Source: Thermoguttaceae bacterium (GTDB taxonomy: Bacteria; Planctomycetota; Planctomycetia; Pirellulales; Thermoguttaceae). From it: a stretch of 64,000 nt of DNA. Under the pieces are notes generated by a model, which did no database searches, was not told where the DNA came from, and saw only the letters and a program-made list of their open reading frames with translations. This document shows, piece by piece, positions 1 to 6,756 of the stretch. The number at the start of each line of letters is the position of its first letter. Position 1 is the first letter of the stretch. Location of the stretch: contig JAFSMO010000027.1 of assembly GCA_017447865.1 (NCBI GenBank), forward strand, positions 1 to 64,000. The letters run 5' to 3'. Position numbers and translations under genes: made by a program.

Positions 1-87
1 CCTGAAAGACGATCAGGTTGATAGGGCGGATGTGTAAGTGCAGTAATGTATTTAGCTTACCGCTACTAATGGACGAACACTTTATCG
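1..87 (+). rRNA. rrl: 23S ribosomal RNA, 3' end (partial)
   Basis: The first ~87 bases match the conserved 3' terminus of bacterial 23S rRNA: a GACGATCAGGTTGATAGG block, a GGATGTGTAAG block, then CTTACCGCTACTAATGGACGA. The gene enters from the left edge, so only its 3' end is here. The exact mature end is not visible and is set by similarity to the usual terminus. It is followed by a 5S gene in the same direction, so this rrn unit keeps 23S and 5S linked. Confidence 0.93.
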
Positions 88-135
88 CATGTTTTTAGTG
101 CTTGCGAGCGCGAGTCGCTTATTCGAATTGTTGAG

Positions 136-161
136 CCTTTGAGCCTTGATTGACTCAAAGG
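136..161 (+). other. 23S-5S spacer hairpin
   Basis: CCTTTGAG (136-143) pairs perfectly with CTCAAAGG (154-161) around a 10-base loop, between the 23S end and the 5S start. A stem here is a plausible processing signal for the rRNA precursor; that role is inferred. Confidence 0.5.
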
Positions 162-165
162 TTTA

Positions 166-273
<108 letters not shown>

Positions 274-284
274 TTTTTATTTTA

Positions 285-343
285 AAGAGTGGAGTGTGGA
301 GAGTGGAGTGTGGAGTTGGAGACGACGCTAAAAGCGTCGTCTC
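285..343. repeat. GTGGAGTGTGGAG word repeat and an 11-bp hairpin
   Basis: Two near-identical copies of AGTGGAGTGTGGAG lie at 285-316. They are followed by a perfect 11-bp stem (319-329 with 333-343) around an AAA loop. The reverse complement of the word recurs at 21000-21029 and 32559-32587. The element sits between the 5S gene and the 3' end of the small minus-strand gene at 477-800, matching the habit of this genome to place word-based palindromes at 3' ends. Confidence 0.7.
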
Positions 344-476
344 TGTGTAAAGACAACCGATCTATCGGAGATTCTTACTTTCAGTTGTCCTCTCTGACTA
401 AAACTGTTGGCTCCCTTTCCATCTAATCTGAATTCAAAGTTTAATGACTGAAATAGCGAAATTTTGTACAACTGTA

Positions 477-800
477 TTAAAGAAACAATAATGCTGCTGT
501 TCCTACTCCTGTTATAACAGCTTGCCAAAAACCTTGTTTTTCTTTCGCTTCCTGAGCAGCTTGTTCAGCCTCCGCAGCAGCTCGTTCCTCCCTAGCAGCT
601 TGTAATTGTAATTGATATTGAATTCTCTGAGCCTCTGCCTCTCGTAATTGAGCTTGATGGGAATTGTAACTGGAAATGAGTACCAGTGTGACAAGAACAA
701 CCCCGACAATACCAACAATCCAAAGAGTTTTCTTGTTGTCCTTCTGAGTGTTGTTGCCCGAGCCACTATTGTTGCTGGCGTTATCATTACCCTGTGACAT
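477..800 (-). CDS. small single-pass membrane protein with coiled coil
   Basis: This 107-aa protein has a polar, Asn/Gly-rich N-terminus (residues 1-23) and one transmembrane helix at ~25-44 (LWIVGIVGVVLVTLVLISS). A Gln/Glu/Ala-rich segment at ~48-88 follows, with heptad-like spacing typical of a coiled coil, then a hydrophobic C-terminus (VITGVGTAALLFL). A strong ribosome binding site (AGGAGG, 6 bases before the ATG) supports the start and that the gene is real. I do not recognise a family. The 100-270 bases upstream on the same strand fold into several stems and may be its leader. Base composition is more AT-rich than the neighbouring larC. Confidence 0.75.
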   Translation of the reverse strand: MSQGNDNASNNSGSGNNTQKDNKKTLWIVGIVGVVLVTLVLISSYNSHQAQLREAEAQRIQYQLQLQAAREERAAAEAEQAAQEAKEKQGFWQAVITGVGTAALLFL

Positions 801-833
801 TGTAACCTCCTATTGTAATGAAACGAAACCCAA

Positions 834-1068
834 GACGTACACCCCTATAGAATTTCACTGCAAGGCAAGAAAGAAAAAAGGGAGTACGTCAAACGCATCC
901 CGCAACAGAGGTCTTCGACAACCCACAAACACAGACACGCGACGACTCCCTAAGGAGTCGAACACGCTGTGTTTGCTGTCGATTCAAGGACAAAATGATA
1001 CACTTCATCCCGAAGGATGATGGGTTCAAGTCATCGCTGACAAAGAAAGTGTCGAAGTTTCTGTTGCG
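834..1068 (-). ncRNA. candidate structured RNA or folded leader
   Basis: Read on the minus strand, five stems can be drawn by eye. P1: CGCAACAG + CTTCGACA with TGTCGAAG + CTGTTGCG, closing 901-1068. P2: TGTC-CGAT with ATCG-GACA, with a 2-base bulge. P3: TCATCC-UUCG-GGATGA. P4: CAAACACAG with CTGTGTTTG, capped by CGACTCC-TTAG-GGAGTCG. P5: GACGTAC with GTACGTC (834-840 with 884-890). P1 encloses P2/P3 and P4 as a three-way junction. The cUUCGg tetraloop favours the minus strand, the same strand as the small membrane-protein gene starting at 800. No known RNA class is recognised. It could be a cis-acting leader, a free small RNA, or a palindromic repeat. Confidence 0.5.
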
Positions 1069-1218
1069 TTAGCGAATTCTTTGGCAAACAAAGCCAATAT
1101 ATTAATTCATATTCTAAACCAGAAGTACAAAAAAGTCAAGAGGCCCCGACAAAAATTTAAGAAAAAAATGAAAATTTTTTTGGTTAGAAACCTTCAAAGA
1201 TGGGGTGGCAAAACCATT

Positions 1219-1304
1219 CCGTGGGTTTCACCCACGGCTATTAACATTCAATCCCTAACGGGATTGTTGCGGTCGGGCCGGCCCCCGTCCCTCCGTATGC
1301 GGAG
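1219..1304. repeat. REP-like cluster of palindromes
   Basis: Three hairpins lie in tandem: CCGTGGGT-TTC-ACCCACGG (1219-1237), AATCCC-TAAC-GGGATT (1250-1265) and CTCCG-TATG-CGGAG (1291-1304). The self-complementary GGGCCGGCCC lies between the last two. Paired short palindromes of this kind resemble the REP elements mobilised by IS200-like transposases; no such transposase is in the window. Confidence 0.55.
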
Positions 1305-1335
1305 CAGATTCTTTCTCAAATTTCCTGGTGGCCTC

Positions 1336-1363
1336 TTGCGAAAAATGCTTTTCCGGGTATAAT
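1336..1363 (+). promoter_or_regulatory. sigma70-like promoter of larC
   Basis: A -35 box TTGCGA (1336-1341) and a perfect -10 box TATAAT (1358-1363) are separated by 16 bases. Transcription would start near 1370, giving an ~80-base leader before larC at 1451. Confidence 0.7.
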
Positions 1364-1450
1364 AGCGGGTGAGTGTGAAGAAAAGGGGGGCGGGGCTTCG
1401 TCTCCTTTCTTCCTGGTGGTCTGTTTCTTTTTCCTTTCAGAAAGTCAGTC

Positions 1451-2767
1451 ATGAAAATTTTACGTTTCGATTCCGTCGGCGGCGGGTCCGGGGACATGAT
1501 TTTAAACGCTCTGATCGAGTTCTGCGAAATGAACGGGATCCCGCAGGCGGCGATCGAGGAACCGCTTCACCAGCTCGTTCCCGACCACTTCCACCTGCGC
1601 CGCAGCGAAAAAGGCTCGCACGGAATGTCCGGCAAAACCCTCGTCGTGGATCTGCATGAACATCACCACGAGGAAGAACATCACCATCACCACGAAGAAC
1701 ACCACCATCACGAGGAGCATCATCACCACCACCACGACCACGACGGCGAGCACCACCACGCGCACCGTTCCTGGGCCGATATTCGGGCGATGATCGAAGG
1801 AAGCACTCTTCCTGACGCGGCGAAAAATCTCTCGCTCGAGGTCTTTCACACGCTGGCGGAGGCCGAGGGGAAAGTTCACGGCAAACCAGCGGATGAGGTC
1901 CATTTTCACGAGGTCGGCGCGGTCGATTCGATCATCGACATTTGCGGGTGCTGCCTCGCTTTTACGCTTTTGGGCGTCGATGGGATCTCGCTCTCGCCGC
2001 TTCCGGTGGGGATCGGGACCGTCCGCTGCGCGCATGGCGTTTACCCGCTGCCGGCCCCGGCGACGCAGGAACTTTTGAGCCGATTCTCGCTCGCAGTCTC
2101 GTCGGACAACGAGCCGTGCGAAATGCTGACGCCGACCGCCGCGGCATTGTTTGCGGTCTGGAAAAAGGCTGAAATCCGGGGGAACGCCGTGATCCGCGCC
2201 TCGTTCAATTCGTTCGGCCATCGTGAGATGGAGTCCCGGCCGAACGTCCTGCGCGTGACGCTTTACGAGAGCGAAAACGGGTCCGAACCGGCAGCGGAGG
2301 CGGTAAAACCGTACCAGACGGAACAGTTGATTCAGTTTGAGGCGAATTTGGACGATGTAACGGGTGAGCAGCTCGGTGCGGCAATGGCTTCGTTCTTCGA
2401 ACGCGGCGCGCTGGACGTCTGGTTCACGCCGATGACGATGAAAAAGCAGCGCCCGGCCGTTCAGCTCGGAGTTTTGGCGCGTCCGAAAGACCGTGAGGCG
2501 TTTTTGAAGTCGATCTTCACGGAGACCGGAACGTTCGGCGTACGGGAATTTGCCGTGACGCGGTACTCGCTCGAGCGCCGGTGGGAGACGGTCGAAACGA
2601 AATTCGGGCCGATCCGGGTGAAAATCGGGACGTTCGGCGGCTCGGACGTGCAATTCGCGCCGGAGTTTGAGGACTGCCAGGCCGCGGCGCAAAAGGCTTC
2701 CGTTCCGGTTTCGGAGGTTTTTCGGGAAGCGCTCGCTTGCTGGAGTCGCCGCGGTGATGCCGTTTAA
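1451..2767 (+). CDS. larC: LarC, nickel-pincer cofactor nickel chelatase
   Basis: LarC inserts nickel into the pyridinium bisthiocarboxylate (NPN) cofactor used by lactate racemase and related racemases/epimerases. The N-terminus (MKILRFDSVGGGSGDM) has the family's F-D-x-x-x-G-x-S-G-D-M pattern. Conserved blocks follow: HFHEVGAVDSIIDI, GIGTVRCAHGVYPLPAPA and LTPTAAALFA. The C-terminal half continues in one frame, so it is a single 438-aa protein rather than the LarC1/LarC2 frameshift pair known in Lactobacillus. Residues 69-105 hold 24 histidines in 37 positions, a nickel-binding or storage stretch. No larA, larB or larE lies nearby, so partners are elsewhere. No clear Shine-Dalgarno precedes the ATG; a consensus promoter lies ~90 bases upstream. 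Confidence 0.93.
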   Translation: MKILRFDSVGGGSGDMILNALIEFCEMNGIPQAAIEEPLHQLVPDHFHLRRSEKGSHGMSGKTLVVDLHEHHHEEEHHHHHEEHHHHEEHHHHHHDHDGEHHHAHRSWADIRAMIEGSTLPDAAKNLSLEVFHTLAEAEGKVHGKPADEVHFHEVGAVDSIIDICGCCLAFTLLGVDGISLSPLPVGIGTVRCAHGVYPLPAPATQELLSRFSLAVSSDNEPCEMLTPTAAALFAVWKKAEIRGNAVIRASFNSFGHREMESRPNVLRVTLYESENGSEPAAEAVKPYQTEQLIQFEANLDDVTGEQLGAAMASFFERGALDVWFTPMTMKKQRPAVQLGVLARPKDREAFLKSIFTETGTFGVREFAVTRYSLERRWETVETKFGPIRVKIGTFGGSDVQFAPEFEDCQAAAQKASVPVSEVFREALACWSRRGDAV

Positions 2768-2857
2768 CGGGTTGGAACACTTCGTTCGCTACTTTCCTAA
2801 AGGGCCTTCAAAAGGTCGGAAAAAAAGAGTTTTAAAGATCAGAATGAGGGTTTTGGT

Positions 2858-3667
2858 ATGAAATATTCGTTGAAATGGGCTTTGCTTCTGGTTCTTGTGG
2901 TTTTGCCGGGAATGATGTGCATTTCCTGCTCCAGACCTGAATCGCCAGCCAAGAAAAAATTGGCAGAAATCCAGTCCCAGCTGGATGCGGAAATGGCCGC
3001 AGTGATGGGAACAGATCAAAAGGCTGAAGAAGATGAGCAGGAAGAGGAAACCGTGACCGTTTTAAGCCCAGTGGAGCAGGCAGCTCAGGCGGAATATGAG
3101 CAGGGGCTTCGTTTGGCAAACGGTTTTGAATGTGAGAAAAACGAGGTGGAAGCCGCCGAGCATTTCAGGAAGGCCGCTGAAATGGGAAACGCTCAGGCTC
3201 AGTGGGCTTACGGGGCCTGCTTGTACCATGGGCATGGAGTGGAACAGAATTACCCGGTCGGTCTGGATTGGCTGAGCAAAGCCACGAAGCAGGGCCAGAT
3301 GGAGGCGGCGATGCTTCTGGCTCATGCGTATACCCACGGAGAAGGGGTGAAACAGAACTACGATAAAGCGATCGAATTGTATAAATTGGCGGCGGGGCGT
3401 AATGTGCCTCGGGCGCAGTTGAGTCTGGGACTGCTTTATCGTCAGGGGGTCGGCGTCGAGCAGAGTGACGAGATGGCCGCGAAATGGCTTTTCCTTGCCG
3501 CGAAAGGTGATGAGCCAATGGCGCAGTACCTCCTTGGAATGGCTTACATGGAAGGGAAAGGCGTTCAGAAAAACGAGCAGGAAGCCAAAGAATGGCTTCA
3601 GCGCGCCAGAATGCTTGGCTGGGACGAGAATCAAAAAATCGAGGAATTTCCCCCCGTGAAGGAGTGA
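2858..3667 (+). CDS. Sel1-repeat lipoprotein
   Basis: This 269-aa protein begins with a hydrophobic signal (residues 6-22) ending in CISC, a plausible lipobox with the lipidated Cys at ~25, so it is probably membrane-anchored outside the cytoplasm. After an acidic linker (Glu-rich, ~50-70) come about five Sel1-like repeats of ~36 residues (~75-255). These show the pattern A-x-x-x-L-G-x-x-Y-x-x-G-x-G-V-x-Q-(N/D), for example LSLGLLYRQGVGVEQ. Sel1 repeats form alpha-solenoids for protein-protein contacts; the partner is unknown. AGGG lies 7 bases before the ATG. It follows larC by 90 bases, with no evident functional link. Confidence 0.85.
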   Translation: MKYSLKWALLLVLVVLPGMMCISCSRPESPAKKKLAEIQSQLDAEMAAVMGTDQKAEEDEQEEETVTVLSPVEQAAQAEYEQGLRLANGFECEKNEVEAAEHFRKAAEMGNAQAQWAYGACLYHGHGVEQNYPVGLDWLSKATKQGQMEAAMLLAHAYTHGEGVKQNYDKAIELYKLAAGRNVPRAQLSLGLLYRQGVGVEQSDEMAAKWLFLAAKGDEPMAQYLLGMAYMEGKGVQKNEQEAKEWLQRARMLGWDENQKIEEFPPVKE

Positions 3668-3681
3668 CGGCCGGTTTCCCA

Positions 3682-4467
3682 TCAGGAGAGTAATTTCCGA
3701 AGTAGCTCGTTGACTTCATCCGGTCTGGTGAGGGTCATAAGATGGCTGGCGTCCAGACGCAGAACCTCCGGTGATTCAACGAGCGAAATGGGAAGGAGCC
3801 GATCCCGTAAACCGTGGATCTGAACCGTCGGAAAGTCATGCGGCTGCACCTCTCCGCGCCAGTTGGCGATCATTTTCACGACTCTTTGGCATCGGATGCA
3901 CGGCGATTCAAGGAACTGCTTCAGAATTTCGCGTCGTCTGAAAGAAAGCCTTTTTTCGCGGAGTTTAAGCTCAAGCCAGCAGGAAGATTTGATCACATTC
4001 CAGCCGCCAAAGGGGATCAGACTGCTCAGGTTCCACCAGAAACGGAGCGATTTCGGGATCTGGTTTCCATAAAGAAAAGTTGAAATCCGGAAGTTTTTGT
4101 GGACTTTCAGACCGTGCTCTCTTAAAACGTCACTGGCGAAAGGGGAAACCATCCCTCCGAAGGAAACCCCGCCGGTGAAGCAGCCGATCTCGGGATCCAG
4201 TCTTTGAGTTTCTTTGGCTTCCGGGCCGTAGTACGTCTTCCAAATCACTTCTCCCCAACGACGTGCGAATTCAGGGAGCGTTTCTCCGCGCAAAGGTTCG
4301 AGCCAGTCGGGAAGGATCACTCGGCACAAATCGCCCAGCCCTTCTTTTTGAGGGCCGTAAAGCCGTGCGTTGCAGGCCAGGGCGGGAAAGAGGAAAAACG
4401 GGATTTTCTCCTTCTTTTCGGGAGATTCGGCCAAAGAATTGAGTGCCGTGGATTCCGTGCTCAGCAT
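3682..4467 (-). CDS. alpha/beta-hydrolase fold protein
   Basis: This 261-aa protein has the parts of an alpha/beta hydrolase: an N-terminal strand and oxyanion region (FFLFPALACNARLY), a nucleophile elbow GVSFGG, a late acid in HGLRDRLLP, and a C-terminal catalytic His in DASHLMTL. The middle (~130-200) is a helical cap rich in Arg/Trp. Substrate is unknown. No signal peptide is seen, so it is probably cytoplasmic. Its start overlaps the 3' end of dprA by 7 bases on the same strand, so the two are probably translationally coupled, though no functional link is obvious. Confidence 0.8.
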   Translation of the reverse strand: MLSTESTALNSLAESPEKKEKIPFFLFPALACNARLYGPQKEGLGDLCRVILPDWLEPLRGETLPEFARRWGEVIWKTYYGPEAKETQRLDPEIGCFTGGVSFGGMVSPFASDVLREHGLKVHKNFRISTFLYGNQIPKSLRFWWNLSSLIPFGGWNVIKSSCWLELKLREKRLSFRRREILKQFLESPCIRCQRVVKMIANWRGEVQPHDFPTVQIHGLRDRLLPISLVESPEVLRLDASHLMTLTRPDEVNELLRKLLS

Positions 4468-5588
4468 TTGTAAACCCTCTGGCCCGCGCCGCGTTTGATT
4501 AATCGTTTGATCTCCAGACCGGTCAGCTGCGTCATGAGTTTCCAGACCGGGATCCCCGTGCGCTGCGTCAGTTCATCGACCGTCGCGCCGTCTTTGGGGA
4601 TCGCGGCAAAAATCGCTTTTTCGGCTTCCGTCATGGAAATTTCTGCCGGGTGCTCGACCAGCATTTCTTCCGCTTTGGCCTCTTTGGGGAAACGGTCGCG
4701 GATCGGGCCGAGCTCTTCCAGAACGTCTTCTACGCTTTCCAGGAGTTTGGCCCCCTGACGAATCAGGCGGTGGCAGCCGGTCGAGGAGCGCGAGTCTACG
4801 GGGCCCGGCATCGCGAAAACTTCCCGGCCATAATCAAGGGCGAATTCCGCGGTGAGCGTCGTTCCGCTATGGAAGCCGGCCTCGATCACGGCGGTCCCGA
4901 GCGTCATGCCGGCAATGATCCGGTTCCGTCTTGGAAAGGTTTTGGCCGTCACTTGCTGGAGCGGTGGGTACTCGCTCACCAGCGCGCAGCCGGAGTCGAT
5001 GATCCGTTTCGCCAGATTGACGTGCTCGGGCGGGTAAACCTTCTGAGCCAGACCGTGGCCAAGGATCGCGACGGTTCGGCCGCCAGCGTCGAGCGCCGCC
5101 TTTTGGGAAACGCCGTCGATTCCGCGCGCCAGGCCGGAAACGATGGAAAAACCGGCCCGGACGAACTCACCCGCGAGCCGTTCCGCCTGACGCTCGCCGT
5201 AGAACGTCGCGTGCCTCGTCCCGACCATTGCAAGTGAGACGGAATCCTGCGGCTGGAGTTTTCCCTGCACGTACAAAAGGATCGGCGCGTCGGGGATCGT
5301 TTTCAGAAGGGCGGGGTACTCGGGATCCGAAGTCAGAAGGATCCGGATCGCGTGTTTCTCGCAGAGTTCCAGTTCTTTTTCGACGTTGATCTCCTGCGGC
5401 GCGCTGAGGATCGCCATCGCGGTCTGGGCGCCGACTTCTTCCACCTGCCGCAGCTGAAAAAGGTCTGCCTCGAAAACCTTCTCGGCCGAGCCAAAGTACT
5501 CCACCAGATTGCGCAAAATACGCGGCCCGATCCCCTTCACGAGGGTCAGGCGAAGCGTGGCGAGCAGTTCCGGCGAGGGAGTGAGCAT
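4461..5588 (-). CDS. dprA: DprA/Smf DNA-processing protein
   Basis: DprA binds incoming single-stranded DNA and loads RecA during natural transformation. The 375-aa product has an N-terminal HhH/SAM-like part (ending ~70) and the Rossmann-like core (~95-300). The core shows AMVGTRHATFYG, IVSGLARGIDGVSQKAAL, TVAILGHGLAQKVYPPEH, FPRRNRIIAGM, the E-A-G-F-H-S-G-T motif and FAMPGPVDS. A C-terminal winged-helix (DML1-like) follows at ~315-375. The family is complete and typical in length. No com or pilus-assembly genes are in the window, although three DUF1559 proteins carry pilin-type N-termini. The hydrolase gene downstream overlaps it by 7 bases. Confidence 0.95.
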   Translation of the reverse strand: MLTPSPELLATLRLTLVKGIGPRILRNLVEYFGSAEKVFEADLFQLRQVEEVGAQTAMAILSAPQEINVEKELELCEKHAIRILLTSDPEYPALLKTIPDAPILLYVQGKLQPQDSVSLAMVGTRHATFYGERQAERLAGEFVRAGFSIVSGLARGIDGVSQKAALDAGGRTVAILGHGLAQKVYPPEHVNLAKRIIDSGCALVSEYPPLQQVTAKTFPRRNRIIAGMTLGTAVIEAGFHSGTTLTAEFALDYGREVFAMPGPVDSRSSTGCHRLIRQGAKLLESVEDVLEELGPIRDRFPKEAKAEEMLVEHPAEISMTEAEKAIFAAIPKDGATVDELTQRTGIPVWKLMTQLTGLEIKRLIKRGAGQRVYKC

Positions 5589-5612
5589 GGGGGTGAGGCC
5601 TTTCTGGGAGGG

Positions 5613-5734
5613 GAGTAGTCAGTGGTCAGTAGTCAGTAGTCAGCGTTCTGCCTTCGGCAGAATATTGGGGAAAGATCAATTCATATTTCGGCGAAGCCGA
5701 AACGCTGACTACTGACCGCTGACTACTGACTACT
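5613..5734. repeat. AGTCAGT-word palindromic element, copy 1
   Basis: The left arm (about 5613-5644) is built from repeats of AGTAGTCAGT. The right arm (about 5703-5734) is its reverse complement with 3 mismatches in 32. Inside are two perfect 7-bp hairpins, TTCTGCC-TTC-GGCAGAA and TTTCGGC-GAA-GCCGAAA. The element fills the gap between dprA and the 3' end of the downstream minus-strand gene. A second copy is at 42091-42231. Confidence 0.85.
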
Positions 5735-5740
5735 TAAAAA

Positions 5741-6616
5741 TCAAAGCGAATCCACCGTGGCGCGAACGGCGCGGATGATTTCCGGGGAGGTGCCGCAGCA
5801 GCCGCCGACGAAACCCGCTCCGTTGGCGATCAAATCGGGGATGAAGGACGCAAATTCCTCCGGGGTCTGCTTGTAAACCGTCTCGCCGTTGACTACTTCC
5901 GGAAGGCCGCGATTCGCTTTGATCCAGACCTTTTCACCGGAGACGGCATGCAGGCGGCGGCAGACGTCCAGGAAAAATTCAATCCCGCGGCCGCAGTTGG
6001 AGCCGATCACGTCCGCCCCGGCGTTGAGCATCGCGGCAGCGGCGTCTTCGACGGTGGTCCCCATCATGGTCATGTCGCAGTTCTCGCCGGAGTCAAAAAC
6101 CATGCACCCGACGACCGGCAGGCCCGTCGTTTTGGCGGCCCGGATCGCGATCGCGGCTTCCTCGGGGTCGCACATCGTTTCCACGACGATCCCGTCGGCG
6201 CCGCCCGCTTTCATCCCTTCGGCCTGGAGGCGGAAACTCTCGAACATTTCGTCCTCGGTCACTTCGCCCATCATCAGAATGTAACCGGTCGGACCCATGG
6301 AGGCGAAGACCTTCACGCGGTCGCCGGCCGCCTGCTTCGAAAGACGGACGCCCGCTTCGTTCAGCTCGTGGACGCGAGCTTCCTGACCGCTTTTGGCGAG
6401 CATCAGGGCGCTGGAGCCGAACGTGTTCGTGATGATGATGTCGCTCCCGGCATCGACGTAGCTTTGGGCCACTTCGAGGACCTTTTCAGGCTGGTCGATG
6501 TTCCAGAAATCGGGGCTTTGGCCCAGGGGCAGGCCCTTCAGCTGGAACTGGGTCCCCCACGCGCCGTCAAGCACCTGGACCCCACGGGAAAGAAGATTTT
6601 GAATGGTTTCGTGCAT
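5741..6616 (-). CDS. homocysteine S-methyltransferase-domain protein
   Basis: This 291-aa protein is a stand-alone homocysteine S-methyltransferase domain (Pfam S-methyl_trans). It would transfer a methyl group to homocysteine to make methionine, or act in a related methyl transfer. Family marks are LDGAWGTQFQ near the N-terminus, TNTFGSS, the first zinc Cys in IGSNCGRG, and the paired C-terminal zinc Cys in GGCCGTSPEIIRA. It resembles the N-terminal module of cobalamin-dependent MetH, but the folate, cobalamin and activation modules are absent; partners may be encoded elsewhere. The frame extends upstream to 6712, but those 32 residues are low-complexity and lie over the promoter at 6678-6705, so I start at ATG 6616. 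Confidence 0.85.
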   Translation of the reverse strand: MHETIQNLLSRGVQVLDGAWGTQFQLKGLPLGQSPDFWNIDQPEKVLEVAQSYVDAGSDIIITNTFGSSALMLAKSGQEARVHELNEAGVRLSKQAAGDRVKVFASMGPTGYILMMGEVTEDEMFESFRLQAEGMKAGGADGIVVETMCDPEEAAIAIRAAKTTGLPVVGCMVFDSGENCDMTMMGTTVEDAAAAMLNAGADVIGSNCGRGIEFFLDVCRRLHAVSGEKVWIKANRGLPEVVNGETVYKQTPEEFASFIPDLIANGAGFVGGCCGTSPEIIRAVRATVDSL

Positions 6617-6677
6617 GATCTTCGATGAAATGAAAGGAGGTTTAAAAAAATAAAAAACCAAAGGAAACGATTCTTTT

Positions 6678-6705
6678 AGTTTAGCACATTTTCGGGGAAA
6701 TTCAA
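6678..6705 (-). promoter_or_regulatory. promoter of the S-methyltransferase gene
   Basis: On the minus strand, TTGAAT (6700-6705) and TAAACT (6678-6683) are separated by 16 bases. The same two hexamers with the same spacing precede the secA-like gene at 30469-30496. The position rules out the longer frame start at 6712. Confidence 0.6.
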
Positions 6706-6706
6706 G

Positions 6707-6742
6707 CCCCACCGGAGAAATATTTTAGGGCCTCCGGTGGGG
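6707..6742 (-). terminator. hairpin terminator after the ABC permease
   Basis: A perfect 11-bp stem (CCCCACCGGAG at 6707-6717 with its complement at 6732-6742) lies 15 bases beyond the permease stop. No T-run follows, so termination is likely but not certain. Confidence 0.55.
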
Positions 6743-6756
6743 TTCCGCGTTTCAAC

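Noticed and set aside
1001..1037. tRNA-like T-arm (GGGTTCAAGTC) on the plus strand
   Set aside because: No matching acceptor, D or anticodon arms can be drawn; the same bases fit better as stems of the minus-strand fold.
1681..1760. CAC/CAT-rich tract in larC as a DNA repeat or assembly artefact
   Set aside because: It stays in frame and encodes a metal-binding His stretch, a feature known in LarC and other nickel proteins.
6616..6712. N-terminal extension of the S-methyltransferase to 6712
   Set aside because: The 32 extra codons overlap a good promoter and read as low-complexity hydrophobic sequence; family alignment begins at MHETIQ.
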